Counted from the stretch's first letter, positions 1-6,315 are shown. The stretch is 6,689 nucleotides of DNA from Acidimicrobiia bacterium (GCA_010025655.1 RGSV01000059.1:1-6689), one strand, 5' to 3'. Notes: generated by a model not told the origin, from the letters alone. Translations and numbers: made by a program.

Positions 1-464
1 GAGTTGACGAGGGCGTCATTCAGCGCGCGACCAGCGACGAGGGCGAGAATCGCTGCGTGACGGGCCTGCGTGGTGATGATCGATGCGACGAGTGCCGACC
101 CTGCGGTGCCGTCGAGTGTGCCGACGAGCGAGGTGTGGGTCGCAACGAGCGTGTTCTCGAGTTCGCGCAATGCGTCGTAGATAGCGCTCTTGTCGCTGCC
201 GTCGAGTCGCGAACGAAATGCGTTGTACACCGCGTCTTCACGCACGTTCGGTGCGTCAGACCCCACGAGACCAGCCAACGCTTGTGCGGCGGCGCGGTGA
301 TGATCGTGGAAGCCGACGAGCACGGTCTTTTCTTCTTCGCTGAAGGCGCTCAACCCAGCAGCCACGGCGTAGAGGTCGCGGGCGGCAAGTTCGGCGCCGT
401 TGCCAAAGGCAAGCAGTGCCACGTCGGCGGTGCTCGGCGGGGTAGTGGCGGAAGGAATCATCAT
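1..464 (-). CDS. Ferritin-like four-helix domain protein, C-terminus cut by window edge
   Basis: The 154 visible residues are almost wholly helical and follow the ferritin-like pattern. Helix 1 is around residues 15-37 (GAELAARDLY, Glu25). Helix 2 is around 43-66 (FHDHH, residues 52-56). Helix 3 is around 93-117 (ELEN, Glu101/Glu103, then His110). Helix 4 is around 121-145 (QARHAAIL, Gln133 and His136). Ferritin-like diiron proteins use Glu and ExxH in paired helices. Here helix 2 has Asp/His and helix 4 has QxxH, so the metal site is altered or lost. I see no signal peptide or membrane segment in the visible part. The start is ATG at 464, directly followed by a second ATG at 461; no other ATG, GTG or TTG lies in frame back to the kinase stop, and no clear Shine-Dalgarno is present. 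It follows the FGGY kinase after 58 nt on the same strand and may be the last visible operon member. It resembles uncharacterised actinobacterial ferritin-like proteins (DUF4439-type is possible). Its function is unknown. Confidence 0.72.
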   Translation of the reverse strand, partial: MMIPSATTPPSTADVALLAFGNGAELAARDLYAVAAGLSAFSEEEKTVLVGFHDHHRAAAQALAGLVGSDAPNVREDAVYNAFRSRLDGSDKSAIYDALRELENTLVATHTSLVGTLDGTAGSALVASIITTQARHAAILALVAGRALNDALVN

Positions 465-522
465 CAGACCAGTGGCGCGAGCGCCCCGCTCAGAATAGTC
501 GGCACGAGGGATGGCCCGACGT

Positions 523-1992
523 CTAGAAGTCGAGCGCAGACAAAGCAGGAATCCACCCTCGCGAACGGTGCACCGCTTCGTGCCATTGTGCCCGCGAGAT
601 GTTTGATGCCGCCGCCGCTGACTGCGGCTCGACGGTGCGCAGCGGCGCAACGAGTGAGGTTGCCTCGTCAAGCGTGTTCCAGACTCCGACGGCGACACCC
701 GCCAAGAACGCCGCACCCAGCGTGGTGGCTTCGGTCTCGCGACAGATGTCGACGGGGCGGCACGTCGCATCGGCCAACGCCTGGGTGAACACGACGTTGC
801 GGCTCATGCCGCCATCAACCTTCAGGCGCTCGACGTGCAGACCTGTGTCGCGTTCGGTGGCGTCGAGCAAGTCGGCACCGCGATGGGCGATGCCTTCGAG
901 CACGGCACGCACCACATGCGCGCGAGTCGTTCCACGCGTGAGACCGAGCAAGGTGCCGCGCGCGCCGTAGTCCCAATGAGGTGTCGCGAGACCGATGAGG
1001 GCGGGCACATAGACCACTCCATCGCTCGACTCGACCGTTGCTGCAATCGCGTCGCTCGCTTGCGCGTCGGGCAACACGCCGAGGTCGTTCACCAACCACT
1101 CGACGTTCGAGCCCGCAGTGAGCATGATTGCTTCAGAGCCCCAGTGCAAGGTATCGCCCTGCGAATACACCACGATCGGGAAGGTGCCGTTTTTCGTGCG
1201 CGCCAGATGTTTCGGCGTTGCCGTGCCTGCATAGACATCGAGCATGCCGCCCGTACCGAAGGTGGCCTTTGCGGCGCCGGCGACGATGCCGCCCTGACCG
1301 ACAAGCGATGATTGCTGATCGCCGACGAGTGCGGCAATTGGCGGAGCACCCGGCAGCGCGTGTGCCTGGCCGACCACGCCGATGGTCGGCACGATGCGCG
1401 GCAACATCGCAGGATCGATGTCGAGGGCCTGCACGATGTCGGTCGACCATTCGTGTCGGGCGAGTGCGGCGTGGTCAGCAAGCCCGGTGACGGCGGCGTT
1501 GGATGAATCTGTCGCATGCACGCTGAAGTTGCTGAGCACCGCGGCCACCCAGGTGTCGACGGTGCCTGCGCGCGCAAACGGAGACCGTGCAGCCTCGACG
1601 TTCTTGCGCAGCCACTCGAGTTTGGTGGCAGTCTGATTCGGCGCAAAGACGAGGTTGCGCTCCTGCTTCCATCGAATGCATTCACCAACGGTGCGCAGAT
1701 CTTGCCAGCCGAGCCCAGGTGCGACTGGCGTGCCGTCGCGCGAATCCCACACGATGGTTGATGCGCGTTGCGCCGTGATGCCGACCGCGCGTACCGGCCC
1801 GCCCACGGCGAGTGCTGCATGAGCGACTCGCAACACCGCGTCTCTCATCGCGACGCCATCAAACTCAACGAGACCAGCAAACGGGCTCGTGGGTGGCAGC
1901 GGTTCGTAGGTGAAGCCGACGATTGTGGCGTCGGGGCGCACGACCGCGGCACGCAGCCCCGTGGTGCCGACATCGACAACGAGCACGCTCAT
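523..1992 (-). CDS. FGGY-family carbohydrate kinase, glycerol-kinase-like
   Basis: This is a 489-residue cytoplasmic ATP-dependent sugar or polyol kinase, the usual length for FGGY enzymes. The N-terminal FGGY domain begins with the phosphate loop VVDVGTTGLRA (residues 5-15) and contains GITAQR (71-76), GWQDLRT (95-101), GTVDTW (143-148) and the catalytic GDQQ (Asp225). The C-terminal domain carries FGTGG (245-249), GLATPHWD (334-341), ARGTLLGLTRG (344-354), KVDGG (391-395) and TTLGAAFLAG (423-432). It aligns best with glycerol kinases, and Arg76, Trp96 and Asp225 match E. coli GlpK Arg83, Trp103 and Asp245. However, GlpK Glu84 is Ala77 here and Tyr135 is Asn119, so glycerol is not assured; dihydroxyacetone or another small polyol is possible. 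The chosen start is ATG at 1992, because the next 10 codons are the conserved loop; an in-frame extension to 2109 would be unlike the family. It lies downstream of the AGPS-like gene and glpD, which supports a role in three-carbon metabolism. Confidence 0.9.
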   Translation of the reverse strand: MSVLVVDVGTTGLRAAVVRPDATIVGFTYEPLPPTSPFAGLVEFDGVAMRDAVLRVAHAALAVGGPVRAVGITAQRASTIVWDSRDGTPVAPGLGWQDLRTVGECIRWKQERNLVFAPNQTATKLEWLRKNVEAARSPFARAGTVDTWVAAVLSNFSVHATDSSNAAVTGLADHAALARHEWSTDIVQALDIDPAMLPRIVPTIGVVGQAHALPGAPPIAALVGDQQSSLVGQGGIVAGAAKATFGTGGMLDVYAGTATPKHLARTKNGTFPIVVYSQGDTLHWGSEAIMLTAGSNVEWLVNDLGVLPDAQASDAIAATVESSDGVVYVPALIGLATPHWDYGARGTLLGLTRGTTRAHVVRAVLEGIAHRGADLLDATERDTGLHVERLKVDGGMSRNVVFTQALADATCRPVDICRETEATTLGAAFLAGVAVGVWNTLDEATSLVAPLRTVEPQSAAAASNISRAQWHEAVHRSRGWIPALSALDF

Positions 1993-2027
1993 GTGTTGGT
2001 GCCGTTCTCGATGGCGAGCACGCTCAT
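1958..2027 (-). repeat. 35-bp imperfect tandem direct repeat at kinase start
   Basis: Reading the minus strand, copy 1 covers 2027-1993 and copy 2 covers 1992-1958. The copies agree at 25 of 35 positions by direct comparison. They share an exact 13-mer ATGAGCGTGCTCG and an exact CGGCACCA block. Copy 2 is the first part of the kinase gene and copy 1 is the junction with the AGPS-like gene. The 35-bp period is not a multiple of three, so the two ATGs are in different frames. Confidence 0.75.
1989..2027 (-). other. 12-codon mini-ORF bridging AGPS-like gene and kinase; duplicated kinase start
   Basis: The frame ATG (2027) to TGA (1989) encodes MSVLAIENGTNT. Its ATG overlaps the TGA of the AGPS-like gene as ATGA, and its own TGA overlaps the ATG of the kinase as ATGA. 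The peptide resembles the kinase N-terminus, MSVLVVDVGTTG: 6 of 12 positions are identical and most others are conservative, including the phosphate-loop Gly-Thr. It arose, or survives, as a tandem copy of the kinase start region. It could work as a translational coupling leader, carrying ribosomes from the upstream stop to the kinase start, or it could be an inert remnant. No good Shine-Dalgarno precedes it; a GGAG lies 12 nt away. Whether it is translated is unknown. Confidence 0.55.
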
Positions 2028-3544
2028 GTAGAGCTGCCGCTCCACGGCATCGCACCGCGACGCGTCGGCAGACCCAACTTGCCGGGGTTAAAGATGTCGC
2101 GCGGGTCAAGCGCCTGCTTCAACGCCATCACGACGTTGAAGGCGTCACCCATCGCTTCGCGCATGAAACGACCCCGATTGAGCCCTACCCCGTGATGGTG
2201 AGCGAGGTTTGCGCCGGCAGTGAGAGCGGCGCGTTGGGCGGCATTCCACATCGCGAGATAGAGCCGCTCGTGTTCAGCGGTGGTGGCATCAGTGATGTCG
2301 CGCGACGAGAGTTGCCCCACGAAGGTGAAGTAGATGCAGGCGCCATCGAGATAGCTGTGCGACACGTGGGCACTCACGCTGCGTGCGCCGCTGACTGCCG
2401 AGGTCGCGGCGACGACGTTGGTGTAGACACTGGTGAGTTTCGACCAGGGTGCTGCAACCTCCATCGTGTCAATGACGAAGCCTTTCTTGGTGAGTGCTTG
2501 CAGACCGCTCGTGTCGTTGCGATGGGCGAGCCAGTGGTCGACACGTTCGTCGGGCGCGCGCACTGCACCATGCGCGAGTGCGCACCGGTCGACCACTGCG
2601 AGTGTTGCCGCAACGATTTCAGGCTCACCATCATCGAGCACGATGAGCGTGCTGTTGCTGCCGTCGCCACCGTGACTGCGTTGTGCCTCGATTGCGTCGT
2701 AGAGCCGTAAGACGGCGGGTGTGGCGTGGGCGCGAATGGCTTCACGCATCGCTGCGACACCATCAGCGAATGAAGCGAAGAAGTATGCCGCCTTGCGCCG
2801 CACCGGTGCCACTTCGTGCGCACGTAGCCACACGCGAGTGACGACTCCGAGAGTTCCCTCGCTGCCGATAAACATCGCCGAGACGTCGGGGCCGTGGGCG
2901 GCGGCTGGTGCACCACCCGTGCGAATCACACTGCCGTCGGCGAGCACCACCTCGAGCCCGACGACCATGTCGTGGATCTTTCCGTAGCGAGTAGAGAACT
3001 GACCCGCACCATGGCAGGCGACCCATCCGCCGACGGTGGAGATGTCGAATGACTGTGGAAAGTGCCCGACCGTCAGCCCGTGTTCGTTTACCGCACGCTC
3101 GAGATCGGGGCCGAACGTTCCGGGCAACACTTCGACGATGCCAGACGTGCGATCGACAGACACCACGCCTCGTAGATGAGTGGTATCGAGCACGACGCCG
3201 CCGAACAGTGGCACCGATGCACCACTCACACCGCTGCGTCCAGCAGTAACAGTGAGCGGTGTGTCGTGTCTCGCACAGGCGAGCACGATTCGTCGCACTT
3301 CGTCGGTGGTGGAAGGTGTTGCGACAACTGATGGCAGTTGTGGCACCTGCGCCTGCAGCGCCCAACGCATGGCAAGCGGCCACCAGTCGCGGGCATGTTC
3401 GGCGAGGTCAGCCCCCGTTGTGCTGATCGGGCAGATGGCGCGCAGTTCGTCGATGATGGCATTCATCTCGCTCGGTCGTGGCGTCGACCATCGAGCGTTG
3501 AGTGGGCCGTCGCCGAAGTCGATTGGCGGTGTTGGTTGTGTCAC
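2024..3544 (-). CDS. FAD-binding oxidoreductase, alkyldihydroxyacetonephosphate synthase-like
   Basis: This is a predicted 506-residue flavoenzyme of the VAO/PCMH family. Alkyl-DHAP synthase (AGPS) exchanges the acyl chain of acyl-DHAP for a fatty alcohol, giving the first ether-linked glycerolipid intermediate. The FAD-binding domain spans about residues 66-245: pyrophosphate loop VTAGRSGVSGASVP (99-112), PGTFGPDLE (141-149), GHFPQSFDISTVGGW (160-174), STRYGKIHDMVVG (184-196) and GSEGTLGVVTRVWL (227-240). The cap domain carries AGPS hallmarks: SHSYLDGACIYFTF (395-408), a likely site of the catalytic Tyr, and AHHHGVGLNRGRF (448-460) with the tri-His cluster. It ends with LDPRDIFNPGKLG (479-491). 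No peroxisomal or membrane signal is seen. GTG at 3544 (32 nt after the glpD stop) is preferred and GTG at 3553 is an alternative; longer N-terminal extensions would overlap glpD and read as non-conserved sequence. The AGPS-like subfamily is clear, but the substrate is inferred: many bacterial members are untested, and another 2-hydroxy acid or phosphoester substrate is possible. Confidence 0.88.
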   Translation of the reverse strand: MTQPTPPIDFGDGPLNARWSTPRPSEMNAIIDELRAICPISTTGADLAEHARDWWPLAMRWALQAQVPQLPSVVATPSTTDEVRRIVLACARHDTPLTVTAGRSGVSGASVPLFGGVVLDTTHLRGVVSVDRTSGIVEVLPGTFGPDLERAVNEHGLTVGHFPQSFDISTVGGWVACHGAGQFSTRYGKIHDMVVGLEVVLADGSVIRTGGAPAAAHGPDVSAMFIGSEGTLGVVTRVWLRAHEVAPVRRKAAYFFASFADGVAAMREAIRAHATPAVLRLYDAIEAQRSHGGDGSNSTLIVLDDGEPEIVAATLAVVDRCALAHGAVRAPDERVDHWLAHRNDTSGLQALTKKGFVIDTMEVAAPWSKLTSVYTNVVAATSAVSGARSVSAHVSHSYLDGACIYFTFVGQLSSRDITDATTAEHERLYLAMWNAAQRAALTAGANLAHHHGVGLNRGRFMREAMGDAFNVVMALKQALDPRDIFNPGKLGLPTRRGAMPWSGSST

Positions 3545-3576
3545 GCCACTCACTCTGTCACGCGGGGCCGAAGAGA

Positions 3577-5253
3577 TCAGCGGGCGGCGGCAACTTCGCG
3601 CTGGCAGATCTCCGAGAAGTGCTGCACCTCGCGAGTGATGCGCTCGGCATTCCACCCCAGGTCGGGGGCGATGAGTTCGGCGACGTCGGTTGCGGCCCGC
3701 AGAGTGGCATCGCGGTCATACAGCAACCCGCGTGTGCGTCGCGCGAGTACGTCGTCGAGGGTGACCACCATCTCGTGGCGTGCCGAATAGACCGCCTCGG
3801 CGCGCACGTAGGGAAGCCCAGGTACGAGCGGCGCGCCCAGTGACGGGTCGGCCGCGATAAGCGCACGAACTGCCACCGCCTCGGTGCCGAATCGCGACAC
3901 GAGATGTTCGTCGCGGTTGCGGGTGGTGGCGCCGAACAGGTGCATGCGCTTGGTCGAGCAGCGACTGCGGCGACCGAGCAACTTCTGTGCTGCATCAACC
4001 GTGTGTTCGGCCATCTTGCGATAGGTGGTGAGTTTTCCGCCGGTGATGGTGATCATGCCTGAATCGCTGATGATCACCTTGTGGCGGCGTGATAAGTCTG
4101 CGGTGCGACCCTTCGCCGCGGCACCATCAGCCGAGACAACGAGCGGTCGCAGACCCGCCCACGTGCCGACAACGTCGTCGCGCGTGATCGTGCGCCCGCC
4201 GCCCGCGATTGCCTTGTTGAGCGCGCGCAGGCAGTAGTCGATGTCTTCGGTGGTGCATTGTGGGTCGTCAATGCCGCCTTGGTAATCGGTGTCGGTGGTG
4301 CCAACGTAGGTGTAGCGGAACGTGCCGTCACCATTCGGCATGTGTGGCACCACGAAGAGCGAACGCTTGTCACCCGGCACGGGGATGACTGCGGCAATGT
4401 CATTGCGCACGAGCTCCCACGGCACCGTGATGTGAATGCCCTTGGCGGGGCGAATCGTCACCGAATCGCCACCAACATCCATGCGACGTAGCGCATCGCC
4501 CCACACGCCGGTGGCGTTCACCACGACGCGTGCCGAGATGTCGAAAGCTTCACCGTCGCGCGTCGCAACACTCGCGCCGACAATGCGACCAGCGTCGTCT
4601 TTACGCAACGCGGCGACGCCGCAATAGTTGGCAACGGTTGCACCTCGTTCGATGGCAGAACGAATGATTGCGAGGGTGAGGCGAGCGTCGTCAGCCTCGG
4701 CGTCGAAATAGAGGTATGCCGACGAGAGCTTTGTGGCATCCATCGTGGGCATATGCGCAAGAGCAGCCTTAGCACGCAACCGGCGGTGCAACTTGCCGAC
4801 GCGCCAACCGCCAGTGAGGTCGTACATCCACAATGCCGAGCCGAGCGCGCGGGCGATCTTGCGAGACACCACTCCATCACGGGTCATGACGGGGATCATG
4901 AATGGCAATGTCTTCACGAGATGTGGCGCGTTGCGCAAGAGACGCTGGCGTTCGTAGAGGGCTTCATACACGAGCGCGATATCGCCCTGCTGCAGGTAGC
5001 GCAGCCCACCGTGAATCAGTTTGCTGCTCTTTGATGACGTGCCTGCAGCGAAGTCAGATTGGTCGACGAGCGCTACGCGCAAGCCGCGGGCGGCGGCGTC
5101 GAGCGCGACACCGGCCCCGGTGACGCCACCCCCGACAACAAGCACGTCGAAGGTGTCGTTTCGCAGTCGGTTGAGGGTGGCGGCGCGCTGCGCGACGGGG
5201 GAGACCGCCTTGCCGGCGTTGCCCGTCGCGGAGCTGCCGGCCTCGTTCTTCAC
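3577..5253 (-). CDS. glpD: Aerobic-type FAD-dependent glycerol-3-phosphate dehydrogenase
   Basis: GlpD oxidises sn-glycerol-3-phosphate to dihydroxyacetone phosphate and passes electrons from FAD to the quinone pool, working as a peripheral protein at the inner face of the membrane. The predicted 558-residue protein has the expected length. A Rossmann FAD motif lies at residues 37-57 (VLVVGGGVTGAGVALDAAAR). The GlpD signature follows at 68-87 (DFAAGTSSKSSKLIHGGLRY). Other landmarks are VVNATGVWGD (244-253), KGIHIT (271-276, the likely active-site His274), VGTTDTDYQG (317-326), GLRPL (367-371) and GGKLTTYR (405-412, the likely Lys407). The C-terminal DAO_C-like helical domain covers about 430-550. 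GTG at 5253 is chosen because it is the last start before the low-complexity leader that precedes the FAD fold; extending to 5319 would overlap the HEPN gene. It sits 19 nt downstream of the HEPN gene and 32 nt upstream of the AGPS-like gene, so it should be co-transcribed with both. Confidence 0.95.
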   Translation of the reverse strand: MKNEAGSSATGNAGKAVSPVAQRAATLNRLRNDTFDVLVVGGGVTGAGVALDAAARGLRVALVDQSDFAAGTSSKSSKLIHGGLRYLQQGDIALVYEALYERQRLLRNAPHLVKTLPFMIPVMTRDGVVSRKIARALGSALWMYDLTGGWRVGKLHRRLRAKAALAHMPTMDATKLSSAYLYFDAEADDARLTLAIIRSAIERGATVANYCGVAALRKDDAGRIVGASVATRDGEAFDISARVVVNATGVWGDALRRMDVGGDSVTIRPAKGIHITVPWELVRNDIAAVIPVPGDKRSLFVVPHMPNGDGTFRYTYVGTTDTDYQGGIDDPQCTTEDIDYCLRALNKAIAGGGRTITRDDVVGTWAGLRPLVVSADGAAAKGRTADLSRRHKVIISDSGMITITGGKLTTYRKMAEHTVDAAQKLLGRRSRCSTKRMHLFGATTRNRDEHLVSRFGTEAVAVRALIAADPSLGAPLVPGLPYVRAEAVYSARHEMVVTLDDVLARRTRGLLYDRDATLRAATDVAELIAPDLGWNAERITREVQHFSEICQREVAAAR

Positions 5254-5272
5254 CGCGCCGAGCCTAGAAGCC

Positions 5273-5689
5273 CTATGTCGCGCATACCGCACGCGACAAC
5301 GCAACGAGGCGAGCGGCACGACCCACCAATGCTGTTGCCTTCGCAGCGATCATCACGTTTGCGCCATAGTGCGCGTCATCTTTTGCTGCCAAGAGTGCAT
5401 CGAGATGTTTCATCATCTCGACACCACCTGGGTGCACGGTCGTGAGCAGTCGACGCACCTCACGATGATCTTGGCCGCGCGCTCGATGACCCAAACGGGC
5501 ACAACAGGCCGCGTCGGAGGCTGCGATGCCGGCAAGCACCGCGAGTGCTGCTGCGACTCCGGCGGCATCAAGCGTGTCATTGCTGTCGAGCACTGCAGTG
5601 GCAGCGCGCAGAAAGGCCTCGGCTTGGCGAAGTCGGTTGCGCGAGTCAGCGGGGGTGCACGCCGCGCTGCGGGGACTGCTTCGCGCCAC
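5273..5689 (-). CDS. HEPN-like small helical protein, partner of adjacent MNT protein
   Basis: This is a 138-residue predicted all-alpha protein. Its segments include DSRNRLRQAEAFLRAA (15-30), a very Ala-rich helix GVAAALAVLAGIAASDAACC (44-63), RLGHRARGQDHREVRRLL (65-82) and KDDAHYG (103-109), then a final helix ATALVGRAARLVAL (118-131). The layout, the Arg-to-His signature R69-x5-H75 (also R71-x3-H75) and the immediate MNT neighbour fit the HEPN superfamily, probably the actinobacterial SAV_6107-like branch. HEPN proteins are often RNases or toxins held by MNT antitoxins, but some are non-catalytic substrate-binding partners. GTG at 5689 is preferred because GAGG (5702-5699) stands 9 nt upstream; TTG at 5704 is the alternative. 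It overlaps the MNT gene by 44 nt, which implies translational coupling. The exact HEPN subfamily and any RNase activity are inference. Confidence 0.68.
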   Translation of the reverse strand: MARSSPRSAACTPADSRNRLRQAEAFLRAATAVLDSNDTLDAAGVAAALAVLAGIAASDAACCARLGHRARGQDHREVRRLLTTVHPGGVEMMKHLDALLAAKDDAHYGANVMIAAKATALVGRAARLVALSRAVCAT

Positions 5690-6275
5690 GTTGTGATTCC
5701 TCAACTATCTGTGTGCGCTCACCGACCAGAACGACCAGATCATTCCGCCAGGCTTCGAACAATTCAGGGTTCTGACGGCGTGTCGCGGAGAGTTCGGCGG
5801 GGCGGAGAACGACCGCTCGACAGAGGTTGCCCGTCCACCGTTCGACACTGGCGCAGAGCCGGCCGAGTGCGTCGGGCGCCACTTGCTTGCCAACGATGAG
5901 CAGATCAATGTCACTTGCCTCGTCGCCGTCGCCGCGCGCCGTCGAGCCAAAGACGCCGGCCAGCGCGACGGGCGGTCGCCACGAGCGAATCTCGTGGGCA
6001 AGTCGCTCAAAGAGTCGTCGTCGAAGTAGCGCAAGTTCGATAATCGATGGGGCGGCGAGATGTTCGCGATTGAGTTGGTAGCCACCCAAGACACGTTCGA
6101 CGGTGCCACCCGACTCAAGGCGAAGCAGTGCCTTGCGCACCCCGCTCTTTGAAGCGTTGCCAGCACGACGGTGGATGTCATTCAGCGAGAGAGGCCCGAC
6201 GACGCCAGCCAGCGCCTCTAACACCGAGCCCTCAAGACCACCGGTGACGCTGAGCAGGGGGCGACCAACGTGCAT
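5646..6275 (-). CDS. Winged-helix plus MNT-type nucleotidyltransferase protein
   Basis: This 209-residue, two-part protein has an N-terminal winged-helix DNA-binding domain at about residues 14-70 (helix-turn-helix near LSLNDIHRRAGNASKSGVRKALLRL, 29-53; wing near GGTVERVLGGYQL, 56-68). A linking helix leads to a DNA polymerase beta-like minimal nucleotidyltransferase domain from about 100, with GVFGSTARG (107-115) and SDIDLLIVG (121-129). Ser111, Asp122 and Asp124 are the nucleotide- and metal-binding residues. The usual third carboxylate strand reads CRAVVLRP (152-159) with no acid, so catalysis may be weakened. MNT proteins commonly pair with HEPN proteins, and some AMPylate them. Fusion to a winged helix suggests that the protein also represses its own promoter, where two direct repeats lie. 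ATG at 6275 is the only sensible start; it lies 5 nt from the nearer repeat, so the mRNA may be nearly leaderless. Confidence 0.85.
   Translation of the reverse strand: MHVGRPLLSVTGGLEGSVLEALAGVVGPLSLNDIHRRAGNASKSGVRKALLRLESGGTVERVLGGYQLNREHLAAPSIIELALLRRRLFERLAHEIRSWRPPVALAGVFGSTARGDGDEASDIDLLIVGKQVAPDALGRLCASVERWTGNLCRAVVLRPAELSATRRQNPELFEAWRNDLVVLVGERTQIVEESQRGAKQSPQRGVHPR
5699..5702 (-). promoter_or_regulatory. Shine-Dalgarno GAGG for HEPN gene
   Basis: GAGG on the minus strand lies 9 nt before GTG at 5689. This is the best ribosome site in an otherwise Shine-Dalgarno-poor window and decides for GTG 5689 over the TTG at 5704, which this site would overlap. It lies inside the coding region of the MNT gene. 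Confidence 0.5.
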
Positions 6276-6280
6276 GGCGC

Positions 6281-6315
6281 GTTCACTTTAGTGCACTCAG
6301 TTCACTTTTGTGCAC
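6281..6315. promoter_or_regulatory. Two 16-bp direct repeats, likely operator of MNT/HEPN operon
   Basis: GTTCACTTTAGTGCAC (6281-6296) and GTTCACTTTTGTGCAC (6300-6315) differ at one base and have a 19-bp period. Each is itself an imperfect inverted repeat, GTTCAC-N4-GTGCAC. The element begins 5 nt upstream of the MNT start codon. A partial third copy, GTGCAT (6270-6275), covers the start codon itself. The winged-helix MNT protein is the most likely ligand; the divergent Fur protein is the alternative. Confidence 0.65.
6284..6289 (-). promoter_or_regulatory. Possible -10 hexamer TAAAGT for MNT operon
   Basis: TAAAGT on the minus strand ends 8 nt before the ATG at 6275 and lies within the first direct repeat, so a repressor bound there would block RNA polymerase. 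No convincing TTGACA-like -35 box is found 16-18 nt upstream. The call rests on hexamer match and position only. Confidence 0.3.

Noticed and set aside
474..485. Hairpin GGCG-CGAG-CGCC between kinase and ferritin-like gene as terminator
   Set aside because: The stem has only 4 bp and no U-tract follows; it is probably chance in GC-rich DNA, though it sits 10 nt before the ferritin-like start.
57..788. Long open frame on the plus strand, 243 codons
   Set aside because: It lies antisense to the kinase 3' end and the ferritin-like gene, is rich in Arg, Pro and Cys with no recognisable motif, and is explained by high-GC codon bias in the real genes.
1993..2109. In-frame N-terminal extension of the kinase
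   Set aside because: The extra residues precede the conserved FGGY phosphate loop, have no family counterpart and overlap the AGPS-like gene. ATG at 1992 is the better start.
3545..3655. In-frame N-terminal extension of the AGPS-like protein
   Set aside because: It would overlap the end of glpD, and its residues look like out-of-frame GlpD coding. A GTG at 3544 or 3553 suffices.
5021..5899. Plus-strand open frame, 292 codons, antisense to glpD, HEPN and MNT genes
   Set aside because: It crosses three well-supported genes, has an Arg/Ala/Cys-rich low-complexity composition and shows no domain pattern. It is treated as a shadow frame.
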